A DNA stretch of 64,000 nucleotides from Pedobacter sp. Hv1 (GTDB taxonomy: Bacteria > Bacteroidota > Bacteroidia > Sphingobacteriales > Sphingobacteriaceae), in the NCBI RefSeq assembly GCF_001412215.1, contig NZ_LLWP01000002.1:124001-188000 (forward strand), in the 5' to 3' direction. A model generated the notes under the pieces. That model was not told the DNA's origin. It ran no database searches and worked only from the letters and a program-made list of their open reading frames with translations. Position numbers and translations under genes: made by a program. Below are positions 7,707 through 16,430 of the stretch, piece after piece. Within the stretch, counting starts at the first letter, position 1, and each line of letters starts with the position of its first letter.

Positions 7707-9189
7707 GGAGTTGGTTGCGGGTTAATTCGTTGTTTACAGTTCGCCAAATGTTTAAAGGATTGGCATTTTGAAGTTCTTTTGGCAGAAACTCGTCATCCCA
7801 ATTCTGAAAGCTCAAAGGGCGGGCAAAACGTTTAATTCCATCTGCACCAACCGAGGTAAAACGGCTATCGGTACTTGCCGGAAAAGGGCCTCCATGTTGC
7901 ATGGCTAAACAAACCTCTACTCCAGTAGGTACATTGTTAAGGATAAAGCGTCCGCAAATGTCTTGTACAAAATCTAACAATGGTTGATGCTGTCTAATGT
8001 CGTTTGGCGTAGCCATTATGGTAGCCGTTAATTGACCTTCCATAGCCTTAGCAACAGCCAGCATTTCGGTTTCGTCTACACATTGAATAATGAGCGAGTA
8101 TGGGCCAAAAACTTCTTGGTGCAATATAGGGTTTGCTAAAAATGTTTGTGCCTTTGTGGTGGCTATGCTAATTAAGCCTTTTCCTTCGGTTAATTCTTCC
8201 TCATCTGTTTGTCCCACCAGCTGCACCCCTTTTTGTGCCAAAGCTGTTGCCAATTTTTCTGCATAATTGGTGGCTATACCTTGATGAAGCATCTTGGCAG
8301 GGCTTATTGGTTTAATCTCTCTTCTAAAACCCAGAATAAAACGTTCTAATGCCTCGTTATCTATAGCCACAATTAAACCCGGATTGGTACAAAACTGCCC
8401 CATGCCCAAGGTTACCGAAGCGGCTAATTGTTTAGATAGCGTATCTGCCTCTTTAATTAGTTTTTCTGGTAAGATAAATATCGGGTTAACGCTGCCCATT
8501 TCTGCAAATACAGGAATTGGGGTTTTGCGTTGGTTAGCCAAATCGAACAATGCTTTGCCACCACTATAAGAACCTGTAAAACCAATTGCTTTTACAGCTT
8601 CGTGTTTGGCCAAATAAGTTCCTACTTCAAATCCAGCTCCATAAACATGTGCAAAAATACCTTCGGGCATGTTACATTTTTCTGCTGCCCTCAAAATGGC
8701 ATCGGCCATTAAGGTAGAGGTTTTAGCATGTGCAGGGTGTGCTTTTACAATTACCGGGCAACCTGCAGCAAAAGCACAAGCTGTATCGCCACCAGCGGTA
8801 GAATAAGCAAAAGGAAAATTACTAGCCCCAAAAACCACCACAGGGCCCAAAGGCACCAACATTTTGCGTAGGTCTGGTTTAGGAGGGGTACGTTCTGGCA
8901 AAGCGGTATCAATACTTGCCTCTAACCAATTGCCTTGCTCTGCAGCGGCGGCATAACTGGTTAACTGGAACATGGTTCTTGCTCTTTCTCCCTCTAAACG
9001 TGCTTGCGGCAAGTTGGTTTCTTGCATGGCAGTATCAATCAACTCAGGGCCCAAAGCCGCAATTTCTTCGGCTATGGCACGCATAAAATCTGCACGTTGT
9101 TTTAAAGAACAGGTTTTATATTGATGGTATGCTTTTACAGCTTTTGCCAATACATCGTCTAGTGCTGTTGTACTTGTATCTTTATACAT
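7690..9189 (-). CDS. 2-oxoglutarate semialdehyde dehydrogenase (NADP+-type ALDH)
   Basis: An aldehyde dehydrogenase of 499 residues with the usual features: GASNFPFA with Asn124, Lys149 of VKAHP for NADP binding, general base Glu230 (FAEMGS) and nucleophile Cys267 (GQFCTNPG). The GSVNP and long C-terminal part are typical of the 2,5-dioxovalerate (alpha-ketoglutaric semialdehyde) subfamily. It performs the last step of hydroxyproline breakdown, giving 2-oxoglutarate. It lies 112 bp below the deaminase gene, with two small hairpins between them, and overlaps the epimerase gene. Confidence 0.9.
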   Translation of the reverse strand: MYKDTSTTALDDVLAKAVKAYHQYKTCSLKQRADFMRAIAEEIAALGPELIDTAMQETNLPQARLEGERARTMFQLTSYAAAAEQGNWLEASIDTALPERTPPKPDLRKMLVPLGPVVVFGASNFPFAYSTAGGDTACAFAAGCPVIVKAHPAHAKTSTLMADAILRAAEKCNMPEGIFAHVYGAGFEVGTYLAKHEAVKAIGFTGSYSGGKALFDLANQRKTPIPVFAEMGSVNPIFILPEKLIKEADTLSKQLAASVTLGMGQFCTNPGLIVAIDNEALERFILGFRREIKPISPAKMLHQGIATNYAEKLATALAQKGVQLVGQTDEEELTEGKGLISIATTKAQTFLANPILHQEVFGPYSLIIQCVDETEMLAVAKAMEGQLTATIMATPNDIRQHQPLLDFVQDICGRFILNNVPTGVEVCLAMQHGGPFPASTDSRFTSVGADGIKRFARPLSFQNWDDEFLPKELQNANPLNIWRTVNNELTRNQLHEENI

Positions 9190-9260
9190 GGTATTATTTT
9201 TTTATTCTCTTTTGGCGATTCCTCTGTGCCTATGTGGTTAATTTAACTCTTAACATCATC

Positions 9261-9297
9261 GTTGGCGAGGACGCCAACTAGAGCATTAAAGGCTCTA
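9261..9297. repeat. Two adjacent intercistronic hairpins, REP-like
   Basis: GTTGGCG/CGCCAAC (9261-9278, loop AGGA) is followed at once by TAGAGC/GCTCTA (9279-9297, loop of 7). They sit between the deaminase stop and the aldehyde dehydrogenase start. There is no T-run, so they look like an mRNA-stability or REP-type element rather than a terminator. Confidence 0.55.
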
Positions 9298-9301
9298 TTA
9301 A

Positions 9302-10234
9302 CTAAACGTGTTCTACCTGCAAGTGTAAATAAGCTGGTAATTCTGGTCTGTTGGCCAATCCATCGTTAATTACTTTCAATACTTGTACCCTTTCCTCTCC
9401 TTTTAGCACTAATCTTGGTGCTCTTACTATTTCAGAACTGATACCTGTAGCCTCGCCAGCTAATTTAATATACTGTACCAACTTGGCATGGATATCCAAC
9501 TCTAAAATTGGCAAAAACCAACGGTAAATGGTAAGGGCCTCTGCATAGCGATTGGCTTTTACCAAACGATAAATGGCTACGGTTTCTGCCGGAAAAGCAT
9601 CTACCAAACCTGCTACCCAACCATGCGCACCTAAGGCCAAACATTCGAAAGCCAAAGGATCTACACCACATAAAATTTTAAAACGATCACCAAATCGGTT
9701 AATCATTCGGGTAACATTAGCTACATCTCTGGTACTTTCTTTTACGGCCTGAATATTGGGAAACTGTTCCAATTCTTCAAACATCTCTATTGATACTTTA
9801 ACTCCATAATCAACTGGGTTATTATAGATCATGATAGATAAAGTAGTTGCTTTTGCTACACTTTTAAAGTAGGTTAAAGCTTCTTCATCATCTGCCTTAT
9901 AACGCAATGGAGGCAATAACATTAAGCCATCGGCACCTATTTCTTCTGCTTGTTGGGCCATGGCCACAGCATCTTTGGTTACTTGTTCTGCTATGTTTAA
10001 AATTACAGGTACTTTACCACCGATACTTTTTACGCAATAAGCCAATAGCTCTAGTTTTTCGGTACTGCTTAAGGTACTTGCCTCGCCCAAAGAGCCACAG
10101 ATAATAATTCCATCTACTCCAGCTGCCAATTGTGCATCGAGGTTTTTCTGGAACAAAGGATAATCGATGGTATCGTTAGTGGTAAATGGGGTTAAAAGTG
10201 CAGGGTATACACCTTGCCATGCAACGTTTTTCAT
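9302..10234 (-). CDS. Dihydrodipicolinate synthase family protein, probable pyrroline-4-hydroxy-2-carboxylate deaminase
   Basis: A class I aldolase-type TIM barrel of 310 residues in the DapA family. The substrate loop GSLGEASTLS (47-56), Tyr137 in YNNP and the Schiff-base Lys165 (QAVKEST) are all present. DapA itself uses a GTTGE motif and would not be expected here. Within a hydroxyproline cluster this family member converts 1-pyrroline-4-hydroxy-2-carboxylate to 2-oxoglutarate semialdehyde and ammonia. It is the first gene of the four-gene minus-strand run; the AraC regulator lies 415 bp upstream. Confidence 0.87.
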   Translation of the reverse strand: MKNVAWQGVYPALLTPFTTNDTIDYPLFQKNLDAQLAAGVDGIIICGSLGEASTLSSTEKLELLAYCVKSIGGKVPVILNIAEQVTKDAVAMAQQAEEIGADGLMLLPPLRYKADDEEALTYFKSVAKATTLSIMIYNNPVDYGVKVSIEMFEELEQFPNIQAVKESTRDVANVTRMINRFGDRFKILCGVDPLAFECLALGAHGWVAGLVDAFPAETVAIYRLVKANRYAEALTIYRWFLPILELDIHAKLVQYIKLAGEATGISSEIVRAPRLVLKGEERVQVLKVINDGLANRPELPAYLHLQVEHV

Positions 10235-10649
10235 AAATATTTATTTTAATGTGGTGTTAAAGAGGTTTTGCTGTTATTTATCAATTAGCTACGCTCTGTG
10301 GTTCTTTGTCAATTTTGTATACACCAAAAGTAGCTAGTGCTTATTGACTATTTTTAACAGGTTTTAATGAATAATTGACAGATATTAACCGCAACATTTA
10401 AAGGACATATTCGTCTTTTTTATAATCAAACAGATAACCACATAGAAACATAGTCCACATAGACTATTGTGTAATTATAAGTAAAACAAAGAAGCTAAAT
10501 GAACGAATTTACATATAAAGATGCTTCGACAGGCTCAGCATGACAACAAATTAAAAGATTTTGCATTTCAAAAATCCTATTATAGAAACGGCCACATCGC
10601 AACATAGCCCACATAGACTGAATGCTTAGCTCTATTCACACTAATAAAA
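10235..10649. other. Non-coding region with dispersed repeats
   Basis: No gene seen. It should hold the promoter of the catabolic operon, but I cannot point to it. It contains two near copies of a CCACATAG-AACATAG phrase (10438-10465 and 10592-10620), similar in style to 9221-9240 and 20843-20872, and one CTTCGACAGGCTCAG element. Confidence 0.5.
10524..10546 (-). repeat. Dispersed CTTCGACAGGCTCAG element, copy 1
   Basis: CTTCGACAGGCTCAGCATGA is the reverse complement of the element at 11868-11890 and 20037-20059, apart from a small change at its end. All three copies are intergenic. Confidence 0.65.
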
Positions 10650-11531
10650 TTAAACCTTAATGTTTTTAAAATAGTGGTTAAGATAGGCTTTTGGAGCTTC
10701 GCCTTTTTTGGCTTTAAATACCCTGTTAAAGTTGGTTACACTATTAAAACCACAAGTATATACAACGGTAGCAATGTTTTCGAACTTACCACTGGTTAGT
10801 TTTTTACAGGCTTCGTTAATGCGCAGTTCATTTAAAAATTCAACAAATGTTTGTCTGGTATGTTTTTTAAAATATCGGCAAAAAGCCTGCGGGGTCATGT
10901 GCGCTTCGGCTGCAACCTCGTCTAAACTAATCGGTCGTTCGTAATGCTGCATCAGGTAGTTGAAAATATGTCCAATCCTGATCCCCTCACTTTCAGAAAA
11001 ACTTGATAAACTTTTATTAGAGAGTCCTTCTGCTTGGTTTCCAATTTGTTGTAAGGTGTGCAGCAGGTTTAAAAATTGGATTACAATTTCCTGGTTTTTG
11101 GCATATTGCATACTCAACATTTTCTGTATCACAGTGTCTACATGTTCTGCCGGCACTTTGTAACCGCTTTGGTGCTGTTGTAAAAACGACCTTAACATTT
11201 GCATTTCTGGCAGTGCCAAAACTGGCATCAGCTTTCCATTGGGGTCAAAGAAAATCATTAAAGCCTGCACTTTTAAATCGCTTCCCTCATTAAAGTATTC
11301 TGCATTGCTTTTAAAGAGGTGTGGTTGGTTGGCACCTAGTAGGTAAATATCATTTTTTCTAAAAGCATACATGTTATTGTCTACAACCAATGTACCTTCT
11401 CCTTCTTTAATCCACATCAATTGTACTTCCTTATGGCGATGCAGATAAGGGTAAAAATGGGCCATGTTATCTTCTTGCACAATAATGGTATTATCGTGTG
11501 CTACCGGAATGGTAAATTGTAAAACTTTCAT
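10650..11531 (-). CDS. AraC family transcriptional regulator
   Basis: A 293-residue regulator. The N-terminal half is a cupin-like effector domain (HRHKEVQLMWIKEGEGTLVV around residues 32-51). The C-terminal ~100 residues are a double helix-turn-helix with YLMQHYERPISLDEVA and the conserved second-helix phrase YTCGFNSVTNFNRVFK. Position at the head of the hydroxyproline genes on the same strand suggests it responds to hydroxyproline or a product and activates them (inference). Confidence 0.88.
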   Translation of the reverse strand: MKVLQFTIPVAHDNTIIVQEDNMAHFYPYLHRHKEVQLMWIKEGEGTLVVDNNMYAFRKNDIYLLGANQPHLFKSNAEYFNEGSDLKVQALMIFFDPNGKLMPVLALPEMQMLRSFLQQHQSGYKVPAEHVDTVIQKMLSMQYAKNQEIVIQFLNLLHTLQQIGNQAEGLSNKSLSSFSESEGIRIGHIFNYLMQHYERPISLDEVAAEAHMTPQAFCRYFKKHTRQTFVEFLNELRINEACKKLTSGKFENIATVVYTCGFNSVTNFNRVFKAKKGEAPKAYLNHYFKNIKV

Positions 11532-12271
11532 TTAGCTGAGTTATACCAACCCAATATTAACTTAAATATTTAATAAAATGAATTTATGGGTTAAAATATT
11601 CTTCATAAACACATACTTATTACATTAAATAACATTTGGGGGTATTATTTTTGTAAATCGTTGTTAAGCTCGCTACCGCTCAGGTACTTTCTTTTTATGG
11701 AAAAGGTGAGATGGAAAATGGAAGATGGAGTAGAAAGTTAAAAGTTGCAGGTTATAAGTTGAAAGTATAAAGCTCAAAGTAGAAAGTATTCACAAAGTGT
11801 GATGATTATTGAATCTATTCACAAAATTGGGATGTTTTACAATACCAATATCTCTTTACCAATGATTTTGTCAGTCTGAGCCTGTCGAAGACGATGAACC
11901 AATAAGTACATGGAAGATGGAATTCAAAGTAAAAAGTTAAAAGTGGAAAGTTATAAGTAATAAGTTATCAATTGATATTCTTTAACTTGGACACCTGGCT
12001 ATTGACTAATGACCAATGAACTAATGAACCATTGACTATTGAACTAGTGACTATTGACCATTGAACCAATAAGTAAATGGAAGATGGAGTTCAAAGTGAT
12101 TAACGTCCACAAAGTATGATGATATGCACACAGAATTGAGGCATTTTATATCTATTCCCTATTTACAATTTACTATTCCCTAATGACTAATGAACCATTG
12201 AACTAACAAACCAAAATGTCAAAATATTTGAAACAATTTCTTGGTTTCCCATTTCTTTCTCACATTTGTGC
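11532..12271. other. Long repeat-rich intergenic region between the AraC and peptidase genes
   Basis: About 740 bp without a convincing gene. It holds a direct repeat of 35 bp (11896-11930 and 12063-12097, three mismatches), strings of AAAGTTAAAAG/AAGTTATAAG words, and a stretch of GACTATTGAC/ACCAATGAACT words at 11998-12070. A dispersed TCAGTCTGAGCCTGTCGAAG copy lies at 11868-11890. Divergent promoters for the two flanking genes must lie here. CACATTTG at 12261-12268, three bases before the peptidase ATG, weakly resembles a -7 box. Confidence 0.6.
11868..11890 (+). repeat. Dispersed CTTCGACAGGCTCAG element, copy 2
   Basis: TCAGTCTGAGCCTGTCGAAG within 11868-11890 is in inverse orientation to copy 1 and in the same orientation as copy 3 at 20037-20059. 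Confidence 0.65.
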
Positions 12272-14047
12272 ATGACTTATCCTGAAAAACTACATGCCAT
12301 CCGCGAGCAAATGAAGGCTGACGGTGTTGCTGCCTACATTATTCCTTCTGCCGACCCTCATATTAGCGAGTATCTGCCAAACCACTACAAGTGTATCTCT
12401 TTTGCCACGGGCTTTAAAGGCTCGGTAAGTACCGTAGTAATTACCTTAGATTTTGCTGGTTTATGGGCCGATTTTAGATATTTTGAACAGGCCGAAGAGC
12501 AATTGCAGAACAGTGGCTTTGAACTGGTTAAGTTAAAGGTGCAACATGCACCAGAGTATATCCAGTGGCTGGGCGAGGTTTTACCACAGGGTGCTACAAT
12601 TGCATTCGACGAGAAACTGGTCTCTATTTCATTGGGAGAGTTATTGCACAAACAATTGGCCTACAAGAGCATCAATTTTCAACATAAAGATTACCTGAAC
12701 CCAATTTGGGCAAACAGACCTAGCCTACCTACCAACCCTGCATTTTTAGTAGCAGACGAGTTTGTTGGCCAATCTGTTAGTGCCAAGCTTAACGAGGTTA
12801 GAAAGGTGATGAAACAACTACATGCCGATTACCACCTCATTTCTTCTTTAGATGATTTGGCTTGGTTGTTCAATATGCGTGGCGATGATGTGAGCTACAA
12901 CCCTGTAGTGCTAAGTTTTGCGCTGATTTCGGCAAACCAAGCTACCTTGTATATCCAACACGATAAGTTAAGTGCTGATGATAAAGCCAGTCTGGCTAAA
13001 AATGGTGTAGAAATTTTAAGTTACGATACCATTGCCAAGGACCTGGGCTTTTTACCTGCCGAAAGTTCTATTTTAATTGACCCAAAACGCAATTGTTTTG
13101 CCCTTTATAAATTGATCCCTAACTCGGTACAGCGTATTTTAGAGATCAACCCTTCTACCCAGTTAAAAGCGGTAAAAAATGCAACCGAGATTAACAATAC
13201 CCGTTTAGCCATGATTAAGGATGGTGTTGCCATTACCCAATTTTTAAAATGGGTTAAAGACAATGTAAACGAGATAACCATTACCGAAATTTCTGCCGCT
13301 GCACAATTAAAGGCTTTTAGGGCCGCACAAGATGGTTTTATTGGCGAAAGTTTCAATACCATTGCCGGTTACAGAGCACACGGGGCTTTACCACATTATG
13401 CGGCTACTACTGCTAGCGATGTAACGGTTAAGGCCGAAGGTTTGTTTTTGGTAGATTCTGGTGGCCAATACCGTTATGGCACTACAGATATTACCCGTGT
13501 TTTACCTATGGGCAACAATACGGAAGAGGAATGCATTGATTATACCTTGGTATTAAAGGCCATGATAGAGGGTTGTAAAACCCGTTTCCCGAAAGGCACT
13601 TGTGGTTATCAGATTGATGCCATTACACGCAGACCGATGTGGGATTATGCCTTAAACTACGGCCATGGCACTGGGCATGGTGTGGGTTATTTCTTAAATG
13701 TACACGAGGGGCCACAGGTTTTTAATGCTACGGCAACACCTGTACCTGTTGAGCTGGGCATGATCACTTCTATTGAACCTGGCATTTACCGCTCCGGCAA
13801 ACATGGTATCAGGATTGAAAACCTAGTGCTTACCATTGCCGACCAAGCCAATGAGTTTAACGAGTTTTATGCATTTGAGGCCTTAACCTTAGCGCCTATA
13901 GATACCACCTTGGTTAAAAAAGAACTGTTAGAACAAGCACATATAGATTGGTTAAATACGTACCACGAGAATGTGTATACTAAATTGAGTCCGTTTTTGA
14001 ATGAGGATGAAAAGGCATTTTTGGCAGGAATGACGAGCGCTTTGTAG
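12272..14047 (+). CDS. Xaa-Pro aminopeptidase (aminopeptidase P, long form)
   Basis: An M24-family metallopeptidase of 591 residues that removes the N-terminal residue from X-Pro peptides in the cytoplasm. The size and the AIREQMKADGVAAYIIPSAD start match the three-domain, eukaryote-like aminopeptidase P. Dinuclear metal ligands are visible: the aspartates of VDSGGQYRYGTTDITR (about 395-406), the histidine of GHGTGHGVGYFLNVHE (about 468), and glutamates in SIEPGIYR and GIRIENL. I take ATG at 12272; a TTG two codons earlier is possible. Divergent from the hydroxyproline genes, it could liberate Pro or Hyp peptides for them (inference). Confidence 0.92.
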   Translation: MTYPEKLHAIREQMKADGVAAYIIPSADPHISEYLPNHYKCISFATGFKGSVSTVVITLDFAGLWADFRYFEQAEEQLQNSGFELVKLKVQHAPEYIQWLGEVLPQGATIAFDEKLVSISLGELLHKQLAYKSINFQHKDYLNPIWANRPSLPTNPAFLVADEFVGQSVSAKLNEVRKVMKQLHADYHLISSLDDLAWLFNMRGDDVSYNPVVLSFALISANQATLYIQHDKLSADDKASLAKNGVEILSYDTIAKDLGFLPAESSILIDPKRNCFALYKLIPNSVQRILEINPSTQLKAVKNATEINNTRLAMIKDGVAITQFLKWVKDNVNEITITEISAAAQLKAFRAAQDGFIGESFNTIAGYRAHGALPHYAATTASDVTVKAEGLFLVDSGGQYRYGTTDITRVLPMGNNTEEECIDYTLVLKAMIEGCKTRFPKGTCGYQIDAITRRPMWDYALNYGHGTGHGVGYFLNVHEGPQVFNATATPVPVELGMITSIEPGIYRSGKHGIRIENLVLTIADQANEFNEFYAFEALTLAPIDTTLVKKELLEQAHIDWLNTYHENVYTKLSPFLNEDEKAFLAGMTSAL

Positions 14048-14170
14048 GTTGATGGTTCATTAGTTCATTAGTCAATAGTTCATTTACCCGTGGTTAATGG
14101 TTGATGGTTGATAACTAATAGAAAGCGCTTAAAGTTCATTGACTGAATACGTTTACAATACAATATTTTT

Positions 14171-14209
14171 AATGGCCAATTTGATTGCGGTGCAATTGGA
14201 TTGGCCATT
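14171..14209. terminator. Long imperfect hairpin after the peptidase gene
   Basis: Arms 14171-14188 and 14192-14209 (AATGGCCAAT.../...ATTGGCCATT) pair at 15 of 18 positions with a 3-base loop. Only a short T-run follows on the plus strand, so it may be a weak or Rho-assisted terminator. Confidence 0.5.
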
Positions 14210-14279
14210 TGCATACCCCCCTCTTCAATCTGCCAAAAACCTTATAGCAAGTTTATTATAGTTACAACAGAAAAACCGT

Positions 14280-14405
14280 AGTCTCAGTAACAAGAAGTAT
14301 GGTATCAGTAGCGAGAAGTATAGGCTAAGTAGCAAAAAGTATAGTCTAAGTAGCAGAAAGTATAGTCTCAGGAGCAAGAAGTATAGGCTAAGTAGGTAAA
14401 ACTAT
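14280..14405. repeat. Six 21-bp tandem repeats
   Basis: Six head-to-tail units of exactly 21 bp with consensus AGTCTAAGTAGCAAGAAGTAT start at 14280, 14301, 14322, 14343, 14364 and 14385. Units differ by a few bases, the last most. There is no spacer, so this is not CRISPR. One frame reads a seven-residue repeat (SLSSKKY-like), but it has no ATG and ends at a TAA at 14397. The period is two helical turns. The array lies in the 503-bp gap 14048-14550, where I see no other feature apart from the hairpin at 14171. Confidence 0.85.
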
Positions 14406-14550
14406 ACTAGTATTTAGGCATATTGAACAATTTGTTAGGGTTTCTATATAATTTGTTAGCAATTTATAATAGTAGCAGCGAGCATGCACTGTATATATGG
14501 CAACAATAGAGACAATTGTTTATGAGCTATTAAGTTAGATCAACCAACAC

Positions 14551-14994
14551 TTAATTAACGTATTCTTCGTCTTGGTAACTGCACCAATCTTCTAGCGCTA
14601 TAACCAGATAATCTTTAAGTACAATCTGTTTTTTCTTGGCTGTTTTTAACAACTGGATTAGCCATAAAATATCTAAGTGGCTAAGCTTGGCATGGGGCTC
14701 TACATCTATACGGGCTACAATTACCTGCTTGGCATTGATACTAATGGCAGTACCCATAATATTTCTGGCACTTGCGGTAATGTCTAAAAAGTTTTCTAAA
14801 AAATGCCAGCATTTAAACTGTTGTTTGGCACCCAGAAAAAGCACACACCAACCATCTTGGTGGGCTTGGTATGCATATAGTTTTAAAAAGAGTTCGTGGG
14901 CCTGTTTGGCGTCTTTAATAATCAGGCTATCTGCGTATAGCTGATAACTGATGGAGAGCTCGGCGGCTGTGGGGTTATTTTTTGGGGTTCGCAT
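14551..14994 (-). CDS. RadC/JAB-domain-like protein lacking the metal-binding motif
   Basis: A 147-residue protein whose ends fit the RadC-type JAB domain found on mobile elements of Bacteroidota. AELSISYQLY matches the N-terminal part and KDYLVIALEDWCSYQDEEYV the end (normally DHLII...YYSFADEG). The catalytic H-N-H-P-S-G-x7-D aligns without gaps to residues 95-108, but reads R-I-D-V-E-P-x7-D: both histidines and the serine are gone and only Asp108 remains. It is therefore probably not a JAMM peptidase. A longer frame from a TTG at 15141 exists; I prefer ATG at 14994 because the domain then has its usual length. Confidence 0.6.
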   Translation of the reverse strand: MRTPKNNPTAAELSISYQLYADSLIIKDAKQAHELFLKLYAYQAHQDGWCVLFLGAKQQFKCWHFLENFLDITASARNIMGTAISINAKQVIVARIDVEPHAKLSHLDILWLIQLLKTAKKKQIVLKDYLVIALEDWCSYQDEEYVN

Positions 14995-15360
14995 GGTAGA
15001 AAAATTGTAAAAAGCCCAGGTCGCTGCGAACCCCAATCGGAAACCGATAGAATACAGTACTTTCAACTGCTCGCCTAGGATATTGTAAATAAATTTATTT
15101 ATTGGATTGCTCCAATTGGGATTCGCATTATAAAAATGCAAATTATGTTTTTAACTACCCGTATATAATCGGATAAAGTTATGGAAGTAATCCAGATTTT
15201 AACAAATACCAAATCCTTTAAATCACTTTTAATTTAAATTTCCCTATGTTTATAAAAATTAAAGTCAATAAAGAACATCTTATTTAATTCTTACTTTAAG
15301 CTATTAGGTTACAAAATCTTGACTTTTCCTTTTAAAAATCAACAATGTTAAAATTAGATA
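14995..15360. other. AT-rich divergent region before the endonuclease gene
   Basis: About 366 bp between the RadC-like gene (minus) and the endonuclease gene (plus). The right half (15142-15360) is markedly more AT-rich than the rest of the window. No clear promoter or RNA gene was recognised. Confidence 0.4.
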
Positions 15361-16305
15361 ATGCTAAATACTATTCCTGAATTACTACGTAAGAAATCTG
15401 TTCAAGCTATATTTCAAACTCCTACTATGCAAAATGTATGGCCAACTTGGTTAAATGAAATACATCACCACTTAGGTGCAAATTTTGCAGAAAATGATAT
15501 AATTAACTTAGGGGATAACTTAGGAAATATATTTAGATCTACTGCAATAGCAGGGAGAGATCAAGGCGCACTTTCGAGTGGAGGAACAGCATGGGAATCA
15601 CTTGTTTGTTGGTATATAAATCTATGTTGTGTAGGTAGTCGTATCGTTGCTATTAAAACTATGAGTATGGTTCCTAAACCTATTCAAGATGCAACAACAA
15701 TTAATTATGCAAATTTTGCCTGCAATACCGAATCAGATATTACTGTAATTATTTTCCCAAATGCTAATGATTATAATCAAGATGTTAATAATTTAAACAT
15801 TATTGATGACCACGGAAACACAATCCCAACTACTGTGACAGGAAGGATTAACCCTCATGCCCTTAACTTCCTAACTGAAAGAGATTTTTTAAATCTAGAA
15901 ATTGGAGTAATACAATGTAAAACTAATTGGAACGATAATGCACAAATTCCAATGCTTTGGGATATGATATATTCTGCTGGCGGATTCTCCGGTAGAAATA
16001 TAACAATTGGCAGAAATAATTTCAATATTCAGCATGTTAGAAATTTCACATATTCTTTTGTAACTGTCCCTTCAAACGCAAGGGCTAATTATAATCAAAA
16101 TTCTGTAGCTGTTAAACGTGTTACAAATTTGTCAGGGGGTAATTTTTGGGGTCAGCATACAAATGTTGGTGTCGCTAGATCGGTAAAAGAGATTTTTAAT
16201 AATAATTACTCTTCAGGCTCTAGAACAAATTTAAGAAATGATCTTCGTCAAGCTTTACCCGATTTTAAAAAGAATGGTGATTTGGAATATTTTAAGTTAT
16301 TATGA
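15361..16305 (+). CDS. Putative type II restriction endonuclease
   Basis: A 314-residue protein I do not recognise by full-length family. It is convergent to a C5 cytosine methyltransferase that has a Vsr gene upstream, the usual setting of a type II restriction enzyme. A plausible PD-(D/E)xK core is visible: Glu79 in AWESLVCWYINL, Asp126 in ESDITVI, and Gln185-Cys-Lys187 in LEIGVIQCKTNWND, followed by a helix. The Q-x-K form is known among restriction enzymes. The DNA is AT-rich relative to flanking genes, consistent with acquisition by transfer. The recognition site cannot be deduced. It could instead be another kind of nuclease partner. Confidence 0.62.
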   Translation: MLNTIPELLRKKSVQAIFQTPTMQNVWPTWLNEIHHHLGANFAENDIINLGDNLGNIFRSTAIAGRDQGALSSGGTAWESLVCWYINLCCVGSRIVAIKTMSMVPKPIQDATTINYANFACNTESDITVIIFPNANDYNQDVNNLNIIDDHGNTIPTTVTGRINPHALNFLTERDFLNLEIGVIQCKTNWNDNAQIPMLWDMIYSAGGFSGRNITIGRNNFNIQHVRNFTYSFVTVPSNARANYNQNSVAVKRVTNLSGGNFWGQHTNVGVARSVKEIFNNNYSSGSRTNLRNDLRQALPDFKKNGDLEYFKLL

Positions 16306-16430
16306 TTTAAAATGATCTTTTCGTATGAGTATAATAAAATATCTTAAGATCCGAATTTATCCCAAAATACAATTCATCATTCATATTAAACACTTCTAAA
16401 GCAAATACCAAAATCCATTAAGAAAAAGTA

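Noticed and set aside
14262..14399. Seven-residue-repeat reading of the 21-bp array as a protein
   Set aside because: There is no start codon and no upstream homology; the frame stops in the last unit.
14280..14405. CRISPR array
   Set aside because: Units are joined without spacers, and no cas genes are present.
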